Below, one piece after another: positions 48,504 through 58,787 of a stretch of DNA of 64,000 bases. Below the pieces are notes generated by a model. The model saw nothing but the letters and a program-made list of their open reading frames with translations, was not told the DNA's origin and made no database searches. The position numbers were made by a program, and so were the translations under genes. Origin of the DNA: Planctomycetota bacterium (GTDB taxonomy: Bacteria > Planctomycetota > UBA1135); contig QQUA01000007.1 of NCBI GenBank assembly GCA_008501825.1, positions 1 to 64,000 on the forward strand, read 5' to 3'. Every line of letters starts with the position of its first letter. Position 1 is the first letter of the stretch.

Positions 48504-50903
48504 TCAGTCGGCGAGGAGCACCAGACCGTCCAAAGCCGGCAGAGTCAATTGCAAGCCACCATCAGGATCCACCAGGGCTCCGGTGGAACCATAGACCAGC
48601 CTCCACCGTTTCGGTTCCCCGGGTTCGGCCGGCAAGTTGAGTTTTTGTTCTTGCTCCGAGGCATTGAGAACCACTCGCAGGACTTCGTCGCCTTGTCGCC
48701 TTTCGAAGGCCCAAAGTTGGCTACCTGCTTCGGCCGACAAGGTGCGAAAGGAGCCGGTCTGCAAGGCGGGATAGGCTTTCCGAAGCGCGATGATTTTGCG
48801 GTAGTGTTGCCGGTGTTCTTCCATGACGAAGTTTTCTTCCGGCTGTTCATAAGGTTCCAGATCTTTCCACAGCATCGGCTTGCGGTTGGTCGGGTCGTCT
48901 GCACCCCACATGCCGACCTCATCCCCGTAATAAATCATGGGCGCTCCAACGTAGGTCATTTGCAATAAGGCCACCAGGCGAGCCTTTTGGTAGCAAAGAT
49001 TGGACGGCTTTGAATTGTCATAACCCTTGCCGTTGTCCTGCGGCCGGTTCATGCCGTCGTAAGGGCGATCCGGATTCAACATCATCGAAACCAAACGATC
49101 GGTATCGTGGCTGTCGACCAAATTTTGCAAGGCATAGGTGGCCTCGCTGGGGTAAGCCATGCGCAGTTCCGCGAGTTGGCGGTCACATTGCTCGGCGTCG
49201 ATCTTCTTCTCTTTGTGACCGATCCAGGCCAAGCTGGTTTTGGCGAACTCGTAGTTCATCACCGCATCGAAGTGGCGACCGTCCAACCAATCTTCCGCTC
49301 GGGTCCAAATCTCGCCGCTGATGTAAGCTTCCGGATTGATTTCTTTCACCAGCTTGCGCCAATCCCGCCAAAAGGGCGCCGGCACTTCGTTGGGGACGTC
49401 CAAGCGCCAACCGTCTACGCCATCAGAAGGGTCGCCATCGCCGTTCGGGTCCATCCAACGCCGGGTGACGGCGAAAATGTGTTCCCTGATTTCGTCGCTG
49501 GCGAAGCCGTCTTCGCTTTTTTTGAATTCGGGAAGTTCGCCATAACCGCCCCAACCGCGGTAGCGAAACGGTTTGAAGGAAGTGACGTGGAACCAATCGC
49601 GAAATCGGCTTTTGCGCCCATTCTTCTTCAAGTCCTGGAACGCAGGGTGCGCGACTCCAACGTGATTGAAGACTCCATCGATGATGACTCGGAATCCCTT
49701 GGCCTTGGCAGTGCGGAGAAACTGGAGGAATAGGCGATCGCTTTCGGTCCAGATCCAGGTGGAAGGATCCAGCAAATCCTCCTTGGCCACCGCCTTGTGG
49801 TAATCGCCGCGGACGCCGAAATGATCGTCGACGTGGATGTAGTTGGTGGTGTCATATTTGTGATGGCTGGCCGCCTTGAAAACCGGATTCAAATACAAGG
49901 CGGTGACGCCTAAATCCTGCAAGTAATCGAGGCCGGCCAGCAAACCCTGCAAATCTCCGCCGTAATGGCGGCGGTATACGAAGTATTTGTAAAAGGATTG
50001 ACCGTCTTTTCCTTCCCAAGGGCTTTTTCGAAACCAGGAACTGGTCCAGGGTCGGACCGGATCGGGATCGTTCGACGGGTCGCCGTTTCGAAAACGATCC
50101 ACCATGATTTGGTACCAGATCGCCTTCTTGGCCCAATCGGGGGTCAGGAAATCCTCCGTTTGGGAATCTTCCAAGGCGTAGAGGTCGGGAACTCGAGCTT
50201 GCAACTTGCCGTCCTGAATCAGGAAGGTGTAAGGGTGGCCAGGGTTAAGGCGGGGAATGGAGGCTTCCCACAAGGTGAACAAAGGGCCTACCAGCGCTTT
50301 CTGCATCGCAATCGGGGTGCGGCCCTTGGCGACGAATTGGACCGATTCCAAGTCGTGACTTAGGCTGCGAAAGCGCACCCAAATGCGATCGCGACCGTGG
50401 GCTTGGATAAAGGTCGAGGAATCGGCTTGATGGAGGAAGGCCAAAACCTCGGCTCGACCGTCTCCGACTTTGCCGGGAGATTGATCCCACGTCGCCAAAC
50501 GACCCAACCGCAACACCGAGTTCAGGCCGCCGTGACCGTCATCCCGACCTTCCGGATTCTCCGGATCCGGCAACCAGAGATGGCCGTCGACTAGAAATTT
50601 ATAGTCATGGATGCCGGAATCCAGGGTAAGGGTGCAGGTCCACGCCCCGCTTTGGCGTTTCATTTTCCCTTGGCCCCGGTTCCATTGATTGAAACTTCCC
50701 AGGACCACGATTCCGGCGGCATTTTCATGGCCCCGATAACGGAAGGTACACCGCCAGCGGCCCCCGGCAATCGCCGACACTTGGACTGAAGAAAGACCAA
50801 TCGCTGAATCGTCTTTCTCGACTTGCTCAAGTGGGGAAGCCGGTGGCCAGGGAAGTTGGACGAGGGGGGAACTCGCCAGGAACAGCCAACAAGCCAGGAG
50901 CAT
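48504..50903 (-). CDS. Secreted GH13 amylase/neopullulanase-like with CBM48-type domain
   Basis: 799 residues. Signal peptide (MLLACWLFLASSPLVQLPW). Residues ~45-130 are a CBM48/AMPK-type glycogen-binding domain (GSFNQWNRGQGKMKR, YKFLVDGHLWLPDPEN). A maltogenic-amylase N-domain and the GH13 barrel follow: LGVTALYLNPVFKAASHHKYDT, RVIIDGVFNHVG, GWRLDVPNEV (nucleophile), EAYISGEIWT (acid/base), LVDSHDTDRL. It likely hydrolyses starch, pullulan or glycogen outside the cytoplasm, feeding the divergent ABC importer. 65 bp separate the two promoters. Confidence 0.92.
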   Translation of the reverse strand: MLLACWLFLASSPLVQLPWPPASPLEQVEKDDSAIGLSSVQVSAIAGGRWRCTFRYRGHENAAGIVVLGSFNQWNRGQGKMKRQSGAWTCTLTLDSGIHDYKFLVDGHLWLPDPENPEGRDDGHGGLNSVLRLGRLATWDQSPGKVGDGRAEVLAFLHQADSSTFIQAHGRDRIWVRFRSLSHDLESVQFVAKGRTPIAMQKALVGPLFTLWEASIPRLNPGHPYTFLIQDGKLQARVPDLYALEDSQTEDFLTPDWAKKAIWYQIMVDRFRNGDPSNDPDPVRPWTSSWFRKSPWEGKDGQSFYKYFVYRRHYGGDLQGLLAGLDYLQDLGVTALYLNPVFKAASHHKYDTTNYIHVDDHFGVRGDYHKAVAKEDLLDPSTWIWTESDRLFLQFLRTAKAKGFRVIIDGVFNHVGVAHPAFQDLKKNGRKSRFRDWFHVTSFKPFRYRGWGGYGELPEFKKSEDGFASDEIREHIFAVTRRWMDPNGDGDPSDGVDGWRLDVPNEVPAPFWRDWRKLVKEINPEAYISGEIWTRAEDWLDGRHFDAVMNYEFAKTSLAWIGHKEKKIDAEQCDRQLAELRMAYPSEATYALQNLVDSHDTDRLVSMMLNPDRPYDGMNRPQDNGKGYDNSKPSNLCYQKARLVALLQMTYVGAPMIYYGDEVGMWGADDPTNRKPMLWKDLEPYEQPEENFVMEEHRQHYRKIIALRKAYPALQTGSFRTLSAEAGSQLWAFERRQGDEVLRVVLNASEQEQKLNLPAEPGEPKRWRLVYGSTGALVDPDGGLQLTLPALDGLVLLAD

Positions 50904-50968
50904 GAACGGATTTCGTCGCCGGGAAGGGGGAGGCTAAATTAGCAGCCCATCCCCGCTTCACAAAGTCC

Positions 50969-53347
50969 TTGTCCCTGCTCTGGAAACGCCTAAAAACCGT
51001 TTTTGCCGCTGCCTTGGCGCTACTGGCCGGCAGTCTGGTCCTCGCCGCCTTCGTTTGGGTGTTGAGCCGGCCATGGCGATTGAGCAGCTCCGCCTCCGGC
51101 CAGGTGGAGTTGACCCTGATGCACTGGTCCGGAGAAGGCGGATCGGAAGAGGACGCCATCGTCGGAGCGGTATTGGCCGATTTTGAAGCGCAACACCCTG
51201 GCGTAAGGGTGCGGCGCATCAATCCCGGGGACGGCGGCAGCTTTTACACCAAATTGCAAACCATGATGGCGGCCGGAACGCCGCCGGACCTTTTTTACGT
51301 GGGGGCGGAACGCTTTCCTGCCTTCGTGGAAGCGGGTTTGCTGGCTCCTCTTGACCAGTTTTTGGAGCAGGACCGAGACCAGAATCACCCTCAAACTCTA
51401 CCGCTGGAAGATTTTTATCCGGCGCCTTTATCCGCCTTCCGATTTGACGGCCAACAAACGGGAACCGGCCAGCTTTACGGCATACCCAAGGATTTCACCA
51501 CCTTCGGTTTTTTCTATAACCGGGACTTATTCGCCCAAGCCGGTTTGTCGGAGCCGGAAATGGGCTGGACCTGGCAAGATTTTTTGGTCGCCGCCAGGGC
51601 CATCGGGGCGCTGCCAGGTTGTACCGGAGCTGAATTTGTCACTTGGCCTAGCGTGCTTCGGTTGTATTTGCGCACCGAAGGTGTGGACGTATCGGCGGAG
51701 CAATTTCAACGATCCCGCTTGCGCGAGCCTGAAGTGTACGCGGCCTTGGAACGACTACGAAACTGGCGCCATCAGGAAACCAGTACTTTGACCAGCGGCA
51801 AGAGCAAAGTGGCCACCGGAGCTTCGGTGTTCTTGACCGGAAAAGTGGGCATGGCCGGTCCTTTCGGTCATTGGGTGGTGCCGAGCTATCGAAAGATCGA
51901 GTCTTTTGCATGGGACTTTGCTCCCATGCCAAGGGGCCGAGTTCAAGCCAATGCCGTGGCTACGGTGGCCTGGGCGGTTTCCAGTCAAAGTCCTCATCCG
52001 GAGGAAGCTTGGGCCTTGGTGCGGCATCTTTGTGGACCTCGCAGCCAAGCGCTGGCGGCGCCGATGGGCTTGGCGGTTCCGACCTTGCGGTCGGTGGCCG
52101 AATCGGAAGCCTTTCTCGGTGACCAGCGGCCGCCCCGGAACAGCCGGGTCTTTTTGCAACAAGCTGAATATGCCGAGGTATTGCCTTGGCCGGCCAATCC
52201 GGTGTTCGAAGATCGGCTGGGGAAGCGAATGGACCAGGCTTTGAAGACCGGCGATTTAAACCTGGATGAAGCGATTTCCCTGTTTGAAAAGGAGTGGCAT
52301 CGAGCCAGCAGTTCTCCTCTCCAGGCCGAAGGCTTCGCCCCGGTTCCCTGGCGAGCCTTGGTTTCCGCTGCGCTGGGCTTCCTACTTCTGCTAATTTCCT
52401 TCTTAGGATGGCAATGGTGGCGCGGTCGTCCCGGCCGCCTGGAACGAAGAGAAGAACTGGCCGGCTATGCCTTGGTTAGCCCATGGCTGATCGGATTTTT
52501 GGTCTTCATGGCCTTTCCCATTTTTCTATCGCTGGTTCTTTCCTTTAGCCGATGGAACGGAGTTTCCACTTTGGAGCACGCCGATTGGGTGGGCTTGGCC
52601 AATTTTCAGGAGTTGCTTTTATTTGACGACCGCCTGCGCACCAGCTTGCGGGTGACCGCCTACTATGCCTTCCTGGCGGTGCCCTTGGGCCAACTGGCGG
52701 CCTTGGCCACCGCGTTGTTGATGAGTCGGGAAATTCGAGGCATTGGCTTTTTCCGCAGTGCCTGGTACTTGCCCAGTGTGTTGGCGGGGGTCGGCGTGGC
52801 GGTGCTGTGGCGCTGGGTGTTCGACGGCGACCATGGTTTGTTGAACGGCTGGTTGCGGCCGATGTTGCAACCCTTCGGCTTGGAGCCGCCGCAATGGCTG
52901 GACCAGGACGCCGCCGGTTGGGGTCCCCCGGCTTTCGCTTTGATGAGCTTGTGGATGACCGGTGGCAGCATGGTGATCTATCTGGCCGGCATCAAGGGAA
53001 TTCCCAAGGAGTTGTACGAAGCGGCTCAGATCGATGGATCGGGAGCCTGGCGCCGCTTTCGCAGCGTGACCCTGCCGATGTTGAGTCCGGTCATTTTTTT
53101 CAACTTGATCATGGCGATCATCGGCTCCTTTCAAGTGTTTACCCAAGCCTTCGTCATGACCGGAGGGGAACCGGGGGATTTAACCCGCTTTTACGTTTTG
53201 TATTTATATAACCAAGCCTTTGAATACTATGAGATGGGTTATGCCTCGGCCATGGCTTGGTTGCTTCTGGTGGTCATTCTCCTGCTTACGCTTCTGGTCA
53301 TGCGAGGAAGCCGACGTCACGTCTACTACGAGGCTTTGAACGGATGA
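50969..53347 (+). CDS. Fusion of sugar-binding protein and MalF-type ABC permease
   Basis: 792 residues, TTG start assumed at 50969. An N-terminal membrane anchor (~10-33) is followed by an extracellular solute-binding protein of the MalE family (~45-440: LTLMHWSGEG, PDLFYVGAERFPAFVEAGLLAPL, YGIPKDFTTFGFFYNRDLF). A second helix (ALVSAALGFLLLLISFLGW) comes next, then a MalF-type six-helix permease ending with the ABC-coupling EAA loop (EAAQIDGSGAWRRFRSVTLPML). The SBP would hang on the outside between two helices, which is topologically consistent. No separate binding protein gene is present. Stop overlaps malG start as ATGA. Confidence 0.9.
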   Translation: MSLLWKRLKTVFAAALALLAGSLVLAAFVWVLSRPWRLSSSASGQVELTLMHWSGEGGSEEDAIVGAVLADFEAQHPGVRVRRINPGDGGSFYTKLQTMMAAGTPPDLFYVGAERFPAFVEAGLLAPLDQFLEQDRDQNHPQTLPLEDFYPAPLSAFRFDGQQTGTGQLYGIPKDFTTFGFFYNRDLFAQAGLSEPEMGWTWQDFLVAARAIGALPGCTGAEFVTWPSVLRLYLRTEGVDVSAEQFQRSRLREPEVYAALERLRNWRHQETSTLTSGKSKVATGASVFLTGKVGMAGPFGHWVVPSYRKIESFAWDFAPMPRGRVQANAVATVAWAVSSQSPHPEEAWALVRHLCGPRSQALAAPMGLAVPTLRSVAESEAFLGDQRPPRNSRVFLQQAEYAEVLPWPANPVFEDRLGKRMDQALKTGDLNLDEAISLFEKEWHRASSSPLQAEGFAPVPWRALVSAALGFLLLLISFLGWQWWRGRPGRLERREELAGYALVSPWLIGFLVFMAFPIFLSLVLSFSRWNGVSTLEHADWVGLANFQELLLFDDRLRTSLRVTAYYAFLAVPLGQLAALATALLMSREIRGIGFFRSAWYLPSVLAGVGVAVLWRWVFDGDHGLLNGWLRPMLQPFGLEPPQWLDQDAAGWGPPAFALMSLWMTGGSMVIYLAGIKGIPKELYEAAQIDGSGAWRRFRSVTLPMLSPVIFFNLIMAIIGSFQVFTQAFVMTGGEPGDLTRFYVLYLYNQAFEYYEMGYASAMAWLLLVVILLLTLLVMRGSRRHVYYEALNG

Positions 53348-54204
53348 AGGCGCGCCAATCGATTTGGTTGTGGGGGGCCCTGGGATTCGGTTCCCTGATC
53401 ATGCTGTTTCCCCTTTGGTGGATGCTGGTGGTTAGTTTGGAAACTCCAGGCCGGGCCGGGGCGGCTACTGCCTCGGCGGAAGGTTTTGCCTGGTGGCCGC
53501 AAGACCCGCAATGGTCAAACTATCCTCAAGCTTTGCAAGAGGTCGGAACCCGTCCTTGGTTCGGTTTTCTGGATGCCTGGTCGAATTCCGTGGTGGTCAC
53601 GGTTCTGAGCGTAGTGGGCACGGTGCTTTCCTGTAGTTTGGTCGGTTATGCCTTTGCCCGCATCCGTTTCCGGGGAAGCCGTGCCTTGTTCGTGCTCATG
53701 CTGTCCACCATGATGCTGCCGGCCCAGGTCACCATGATTCCGCTGTTTCTCCTGTTTCGCAGTTTAGGTTGGGTCGACAGTTTGCTACCTCTGATCGTTC
53801 CGGCCTTTTTCGGCAATGCTTTCTTCATCTTCATGTTTCGTCAATTCTGTTCCCAAGTTCCCGAAGCCTTGGTGGAAGCCGCTCGCATGGACGGTTACGG
53901 CCATCTCGGCATTTGGTGGCGGATCATGCTGCCGATGTGCCGGCCAGTGGTGGCCATTTGTTCCGCCTTTACCTTCATCTACGTGTGGAACGATTTCCTG
54001 GCGCCATTGATTTACTTGCACGGAGAAGAAAAAGCCACTCTGGCGGTGGCTTTGAATTCCTTCCGCAATCAATATGGAGGATTGGAGGACATCCAATATC
54101 TCATGGCTTTTAGTTTGGTGACCATGCTGCCGTGCATCCTCTTGTTCTTTGTAGCACAAAAACAATTTGTCGGCGGCTTAACCATGGGAGCAGTCAAGGG
54201 ATAA
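53344..54204 (+). CDS. MalG-type ABC sugar permease
   Basis: 286 residues from the ATG overlapping the fusion gene's stop. Six predicted helices. Conserved MalG features: [19 protein letters not shown], the EAA coupling loop [24 protein letters not shown], and [18 protein letters not shown]. The C-terminal GLTMGAVKG is typical of the family. Forms the transmembrane pair with the MalF half of the preceding fusion. Confidence 0.95.
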   Translation: MKARQSIWLWGALGFGSLIMLFPLWWMLVVSLETPGRAGAATASAEGFAWWPQDPQWSNYPQALQEVGTRPWFGFLDAWSNSVVVTVLSVVGTVLSCSLVGYAFARIRFRGSRALFVLMLSTMMLPAQVTMIPLFLLFRSLGWVDSLLPLIVPAFFGNAFFIFMFRQFCSQVPEALVEAARMDGYGHLGIWWRIMLPMCRPVVAICSAFTFIYVWNDFLAPLIYLHGEEKATLAVALNSFRNQYGGLEDIQYLMAFSLVTMLPCILLFFVAQKQFVGGLTMGAVKG

Positions 54205-54206
54205 AC

Positions 54207-55370
54207 ATGGCGGAAGTCCTGCTGGAACAGGTCGGCAAGCGGTACCCGAGCGGTTTCGAAGCGGTGAAAGGCGTAGATTTGGCGATTTCCGACCGGGAAT
54301 TCTTGGTGCTGGTCGGGCCCTCGGGTTGTGGCAAGAGTACGACCTTGCGCATGATCGCCGGCTTGGAGGACGTCAGTTCGGGAACCATTCGAATCGACGG
54401 CCGGGTGGTCAACCACGTGCCGGCGAAAGATCGGGACATTGCCATGGTATTTCAAAACTACGCCCTGTATCCGCACATGACGGTGGAGCAAAACTTGGCT
54501 TTCGGATTGTGGCCGCGGAGAAACTACCGCCGCCGCTGGCAGGCTTGGATTTCCGGAGCCTATCGCCGTGCTTATCGGGACGAATCCGCCCAGATCCAGC
54601 AGCGTTTGCAACAAGCCGCCGCCCTGCTCGGCATCGAAGATCTGCTGCAGCGGCGGCCGAAGGAACTCTCCGGCGGCCAACGGCAAAGAGTGGCGGTGGG
54701 GCGAGCCATCGTCCGCAGTCCAAAGGCTTTTTTGTTCGATGAACCCTTGAGCAATTTGGACGCCAAATTGCGGGTGGAAATGCGAACCGAAATCAAAAGT
54801 CTCCAGCGGCGTTTGCAAGCCACCAGTATTTACGTGACTCATGACCAGGAAGAAGCCATGACTCTGGCCGATCGAATGGTGGTGATGAAGGATGGACTCA
54901 TCCAACAAATCGGAGCTCCTGAATCGGTCTATGCCAACCCGGCCAATCGCTTCGTCGCCGGCTTCGTCGGAACCCCGGCCATGAATTTCTTAACCGGTCG
55001 CTTGGAAAGCCACGCCGAGGCCAAGGAACTTTATTTCCATTGGGCCGGCCAGCGCGTTCCTATTCCTGCCGCCGCCATTCCTCCGAGAGCTCCGCGAGAA
55101 CTGGTGATCGGCATTCGGCCGGACGCATTAGGGCCGCAACCGCAAAGCGCCGGCAGTTTTCAATTCCGAGGCCAATTGCGCCTGCAAGAAAACCTAGGCG
55201 ATCGCCGGGACTTGTTCGTGGATCCAGGAGAAGGTCCCCAGGTGGTGTGTCGTTGCTTGCCGGAAGGGCCGCTGGTCGAAGGCAAAGAGGCGGTATGGGG
55301 AGCTTCTTTCGAGCGTTTGCAATTCTTCGAAAAAGGGGAGGCCGGCCGCCGGATTGAATTTGATTCCTAA
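54207..55370 (+). CDS. MalK/UgpC-type ABC ATPase
   Basis: 387 residues. Walker [11 protein letters not shown]-loop [11 protein letters not shown], signature [15 protein letters not shown], Walker [13 protein letters not shown], and H-loop [16 protein letters not shown]. The C-terminal ~120 residues are the OB-fold regulatory domain ([10 protein letters not shown]). Odd: between Q-loop and signature the helical region is ~20 residues longer than usual ([20 protein letters not shown]). Energises the two-permease transporter. The start is 3 nt past the malG stop. Confidence 0.95.
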   Translation: MAEVLLEQVGKRYPSGFEAVKGVDLAISDREFLVLVGPSGCGKSTTLRMIAGLEDVSSGTIRIDGRVVNHVPAKDRDIAMVFQNYALYPHMTVEQNLAFGLWPRRNYRRRWQAWISGAYRRAYRDESAQIQQRLQQAAALLGIEDLLQRRPKELSGGQRQRVAVGRAIVRSPKAFLFDEPLSNLDAKLRVEMRTEIKSLQRRLQATSIYVTHDQEEAMTLADRMVVMKDGLIQQIGAPESVYANPANRFVAGFVGTPAMNFLTGRLESHAEAKELYFHWAGQRVPIPAAAIPPRAPRELVIGIRPDALGPQPQSAGSFQFRGQLRLQENLGDRRDLFVDPGEGPQVVCRCLPEGPLVEGKEAVWGASFERLQFFEKGEAGRRIEFDS

Positions 55371-55479
55371 ATCTGCAGGCGGCCAAAAAAGATGGTATTT
55401 CTTAAGGATCCAGGAGCCCGCATCCTCCTCCACGGCACTTTTTTGAGCCGTTGCAGGGCTCCCGGCATGAGATCGAAGC

Positions 55480-56022
55480 ATGAGCCTCGCCCATTGGAAT
55501 CGGAAATTCCATCGTTGGGGTGCCGTCCTGATCGCCGTTCCCTTGCTGGTGGTGATCTGCTCCGGCATCCTTCTGCAATTGAAGAAAGAGTTGACTTGGG
55601 TCCAGCCGCCGACCCAAAAAGGAGTCGGGAAGACTCCGATCCTGAGTTTTGAGCAGATTCTGGATGCGGCCAAGAGCGCTGAGCAAGCCGGCCTTCAATC
55701 TTGGCAGGACGTGGATCGTTTGGACGTCCGACCTTCCAAAGGGGTGGTGAAGATCCGCGGCAAGAACCACTGGGAAGTTCAAGTCGACTCCGAAACCGGA
55801 GAAGTCTTGCAAGTGGCCTACCGCCGGTCCGATTTGATCGAAGCCATCCACGATGGCTCCTGGTTTTACGAACCGGCCAAGCTTTGGGTCTTTTTGCCTT
55901 CGGCGTTGGTCCTCTTCGTGCTGTGGGGAACCGGCGCCTACTTGTGGTGGCTTCCTCATGGAGTTCGCCGCCGCAAGCGGCGCAAACTTGCGGCCAAGGC
56001 GAACGAGGAAAGGAGAACTTAG
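55480..56022 (+). CDS. PepSY-associated membrane protein
   Basis: 180 residues. TM1 (~14-33, GAVLIAVPLLVVICSGILLQL), a periplasmic PepSY-like domain (~50-120: LDVRPSKGVVKIRGKNHWEVQVDSETGEVL split over the domain), TM2 (~130-155, VFLPSALVLFVLWGTGAYLW) and a basic tail. PepSY membrane proteins often accompany iron or heme reductases; no such partner is adjacent. It converges on the CotH gene with a 4-bp overlap. Confidence 0.82.
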   Translation: MSLAHWNRKFHRWGAVLIAVPLLVVICSGILLQLKKELTWVQPPTQKGVGKTPILSFEQILDAAKSAEQAGLQSWQDVDRLDVRPSKGVVKIRGKNHWEVQVDSETGEVLQVAYRRSDLIEAIHDGSWFYEPAKLWVFLPSALVLFVLWGTGAYLWWLPHGVRRRKRRKLAAKANEERRT

Positions 56023-58787
56023 GGAGTGGTGAAGGACACGCCGTTGCTCAATTGATCGGCGCCGGTGTCCAGGATTTGCAGCCAAACCGGCAAGCCGGAA
56101 GGAGTTCCCGGCGGCAGGAATATTTTCACTTCCAGGGCACCGCTCAGGTCGCTGGAGAAGCCGTCCATGGAGTAGATCGGCGGCGACAATTCCAAGATTC
56201 CGTATGAGCTTTGGATCGGCCCGGGACCGGTTAAGGAGTAGGCGATGACCTGATCGCTCATGGGCGTGGCGCCGTAGAGCTGGAATACCGCCAGGGGTCC
56301 TTGGAAGCCTTCAAAACTCAGGCTCGGCCCGCCGGCCATGTTGATCAACTCACCTTCGGGGTCGAACAAACTCAGCGGATCGCCCGGATCCAATTCTCCC
56401 TGATAAGGGCCGAGGACGTACAAGGCCTGGCCTCCGCCGGGACCGGTGCTTCGAGCTCGAAATGCCGGCAGATCCGGAGAAAGATAAAGGGAATCGCCGG
56501 CAGCTAGCACCGTTCCCGGCGGGAAGCGGAAATTCACTCCACCGTTCAGGCTCCAGCCTTCCAAATCCACGGCTACCGGATGAGGATTGACGATTTCAAT
56601 GAAGTCTTCATCCTGATTGCCCGAGATCGGTTCCGCTTCGATGGCACCAAAGTAAAGGCCGGGGCTTTCCAGTTGGGCCGGCGGAATCAAGCCGCCGTTG
56701 CCCGGGCCGTGGGTTTCAAATAGATGGACCCGCCGCGGAATCAAATACTCGTCGATCAATTGTTGCAGACCGCCGGCGAAATCGAGATTCATCGTACCCC
56801 AAGGAGGAATGCCCCAAGCGGCGATGTCCAAAGCCACGTCGGCTTCCAGTTGTTGGTGGAGCTCGACGATGCGGGCTTCCAATTTCAGTTCGGAGGGAGG
56901 AGTGTCTGGGGCTTGCAACAGGCGGTCGATTAAGCTTCGCAAGCGCCGCAAGTACATTTCCTGAATTCGGGGAGATCGATAACAGGCGTCGATCAACTTG
57001 TTCCAATCGCCGTCCACCTTGCGATGTCCCAAATCGCCGAACAGGGGATGGCTGTAAGGGTCGTCGTCGGCCCAAATCAAATCGCTGAGAACACCGTCGG
57101 GCAAGGTGAAATTGCGGCCGAAGGTCAAGTCTTTGTCCCAAGGCAGCATGGTCCATTCGCCATCCCCTTCTGTATCCCGGTACAAATAATAGTTTTTGGC
57201 CACGTGGTCGTTGTCGTGGACCAGCGAGGTCACCGCAAGATAGTTGATGACTGAATGCAATTCGACGTTGTCGAATACGAAATTTTCTTGATCCTGGCCG
57301 AACTGAAACAAGCCGTCGATCAAAGCTTCCAAGTCGGAATGATCTTCGTGCCTGCGAGTTTTCTTTTCCACGCCGTTGTGGGCGTCGATGCAGGCGTTGA
57401 ACATCTTGTAAAGGGCGCCCTCTTGATCCAGTCCCTGGCGAATCAAATAATCTTCATCCGGCTGTTCGACGAAAGCGGCGACGCTGAAGAATTCACCGTT
57501 TTGCTGCATTCTCAAAGGGAAACTGATGCAGTGGAGCGCGCCGGCGTCGCGATAACTCTCCCAAGCCAGGAAGCGCCGAACATAAGATTTATCGCTGTAG
57601 CTGCTGTTGACGTTGATTTCTTCCACCCGGCGTTGGAGCGGATCGAAACGGAAGGAATAGCCGCGGTTGAAATCGAATTTGTAGTTCTTCTTCGGCCAGG
57701 TGAGAGAAACGCCTCCACGAATGCGAACGAAGACGTTGTCGTACAACTCACCGTCGTAGAACAGGGAACAGCGGGTTCCAGTGGGCGTGTTGGCGGCGTT
57801 GGGGTCTTCGACGAACCACGACAAGGTGGCCAGCGGGCTCTGTACCGAAGGGTCGGGGACCATGGTGCCGAAGTATTCCGGCGATCCGTCCGGATCGGCG
57901 AAGAAAGGGGACCGGCCGGTTCGGCCGCGGCTGTCGGTGGCGTGAACCGACCAGCGCAATAAGTCGCCTTCCTGATAACTGCCGGCGAAGATGGTCGTGC
58001 TGTAGCGGCCGTCGAAGGCGAATTGGTCGCCATGAGTGCCGTCGTCATACATTCGCAAACTGTTTTCCGGTTCGAAATTCACCCGCCAATGAAGGTCGAC
58101 CCTGCCGCCCGGTCCTAAATCGCCGACCAGGCGGGCGACCACCACCACGTCCTCTTGAGGCGTCGGTTGGTGAGGCGTATGGCTGACGTCTTCAATCAAA
58201 GGACCTCCCGGACCGTTGGCTTCTCCCGGCGTCGGAACCGGGAAGTAACTGTGCTCGGGGGGACCGGCCTGGAAGGCATAGCCGAAGGAAACGTCGCTGT
58301 ACTGCTGCGGAAATTCCGGTGCGTATTCGCTGGCGATTTGGATGCCGTCGGCTTTGATCAAAGCCAAGTATTCGCCGTCGGCTCTTAATTTGAAATTGGT
58401 GTGCAATTCCTGGCCGGCGACGGCCCGGTCCTTATCGGATGCAAAGACTACCAGGAAGGCTTGGGGGGCCAGACTGGTGCCGGCGGGAAATGCCCACTGC
58501 TGAAGGTCGCTTTGGTCGTCGGTTAAAAACCAACCGCTCAAGTCCACGGGAGCGGGCCCGGGATTGAACAACTCGATCCAATCGGAGGTATCGCCATCTT
58601 CATCCACCCATCCCTGGCCGTTGGAGGCCAGGAATTCACTGATGACCGGGTCTTGAGCTCCTACCGGGCTGGTGGAACCGGCCAAGGCCAGCAACACCAA
58701 AACGTGGCGAAAGAGCCGCTGCAAGACCGCCGGGGGGGAGCCCGCTCCCAAGAGCGGGCTCCGATTGGATCGAGTCCAGGTTTTCAT
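56019..58787 (-). CDS. Secreted CotH-kinase/lamin-tail-domain protein
   Basis: Up to 922 residues. After the signal peptide (VLVLLALAGSTSPVGAQ) comes a lamin-tail domain (ISEFLASNGQGWVDEDGDTS, DWIELFNPGPAPVDLSGWFL). Residues ~300-600 are CotH-like (VFVRIRGGVSLTWPKKNYKF, DNDHVAKNYYLYRD, WTMLPWDKDLTFGRN; DKD fits a kinase metal-binding motif). A second lamin-tail domain and a C-terminal beta module (YSLTGPGP) follow. The ATG at 58787 overlaps the previous stop, but a perfect hairpin lies in its first codons. A TTG at 58724 just before the signal peptide is an alternative start. Confidence 0.85.
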   Translation of the reverse strand: MKTWTRSNRSPLLGAGSPPAVLQRLFRHVLVLLALAGSTSPVGAQDPVISEFLASNGQGWVDEDGDTSDWIELFNPGPAPVDLSGWFLTDDQSDLQQWAFPAGTSLAPQAFLVVFASDKDRAVAGQELHTNFKLRADGEYLALIKADGIQIASEYAPEFPQQYSDVSFGYAFQAGPPEHSYFPVPTPGEANGPGGPLIEDVSHTPHQPTPQEDVVVVARLVGDLGPGGRVDLHWRVNFEPENSLRMYDDGTHGDQFAFDGRYSTTIFAGSYQEGDLLRWSVHATDSRGRTGRSPFFADPDGSPEYFGTMVPDPSVQSPLATLSWFVEDPNAANTPTGTRCSLFYDGELYDNVFVRIRGGVSLTWPKKNYKFDFNRGYSFRFDPLQRRVEEINVNSSYSDKSYVRRFLAWESYRDAGALHCISFPLRMQQNGEFFSVAAFVEQPDEDYLIRQGLDQEGALYKMFNACIDAHNGVEKKTRRHEDHSDLEALIDGLFQFGQDQENFVFDNVELHSVINYLAVTSLVHDNDHVAKNYYLYRDTEGDGEWTMLPWDKDLTFGRNFTLPDGVLSDLIWADDDPYSHPLFGDLGHRKVDGDWNKLIDACYRSPRIQEMYLRRLRSLIDRLLQAPDTPPSELKLEARIVELHQQLEADVALDIAAWGIPPWGTMNLDFAGGLQQLIDEYLIPRRVHLFETHGPGNGGLIPPAQLESPGLYFGAIEAEPISGNQDEDFIEIVNPHPVAVDLEGWSLNGGVNFRFPPGTVLAAGDSLYLSPDLPAFRARSTGPGGGQALYVLGPYQGELDPGDPLSLFDPEGELINMAGGPSLSFEGFQGPLAVFQLYGATPMSDQVIAYSLTGPGPIQSSYGILELSPPIYSMDGFSSDLSGALEVKIFLPPGTPSGLPVWLQILDTGADQLSNGVSFTTP
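58738..58761 (-). terminator. Perfect hairpin at the 5' end of the CotH gene
   Basis: GAGCCCGCTC-CCAA-GAGCGGGCTC, a 10-bp perfect stem with a 4-nt loop, 23 bp past the stop of the upstream gene on the same strand. It is either a terminator of that gene, with the CotH start further in, or an attenuator-like structure. No T-run. Confidence 0.6.
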
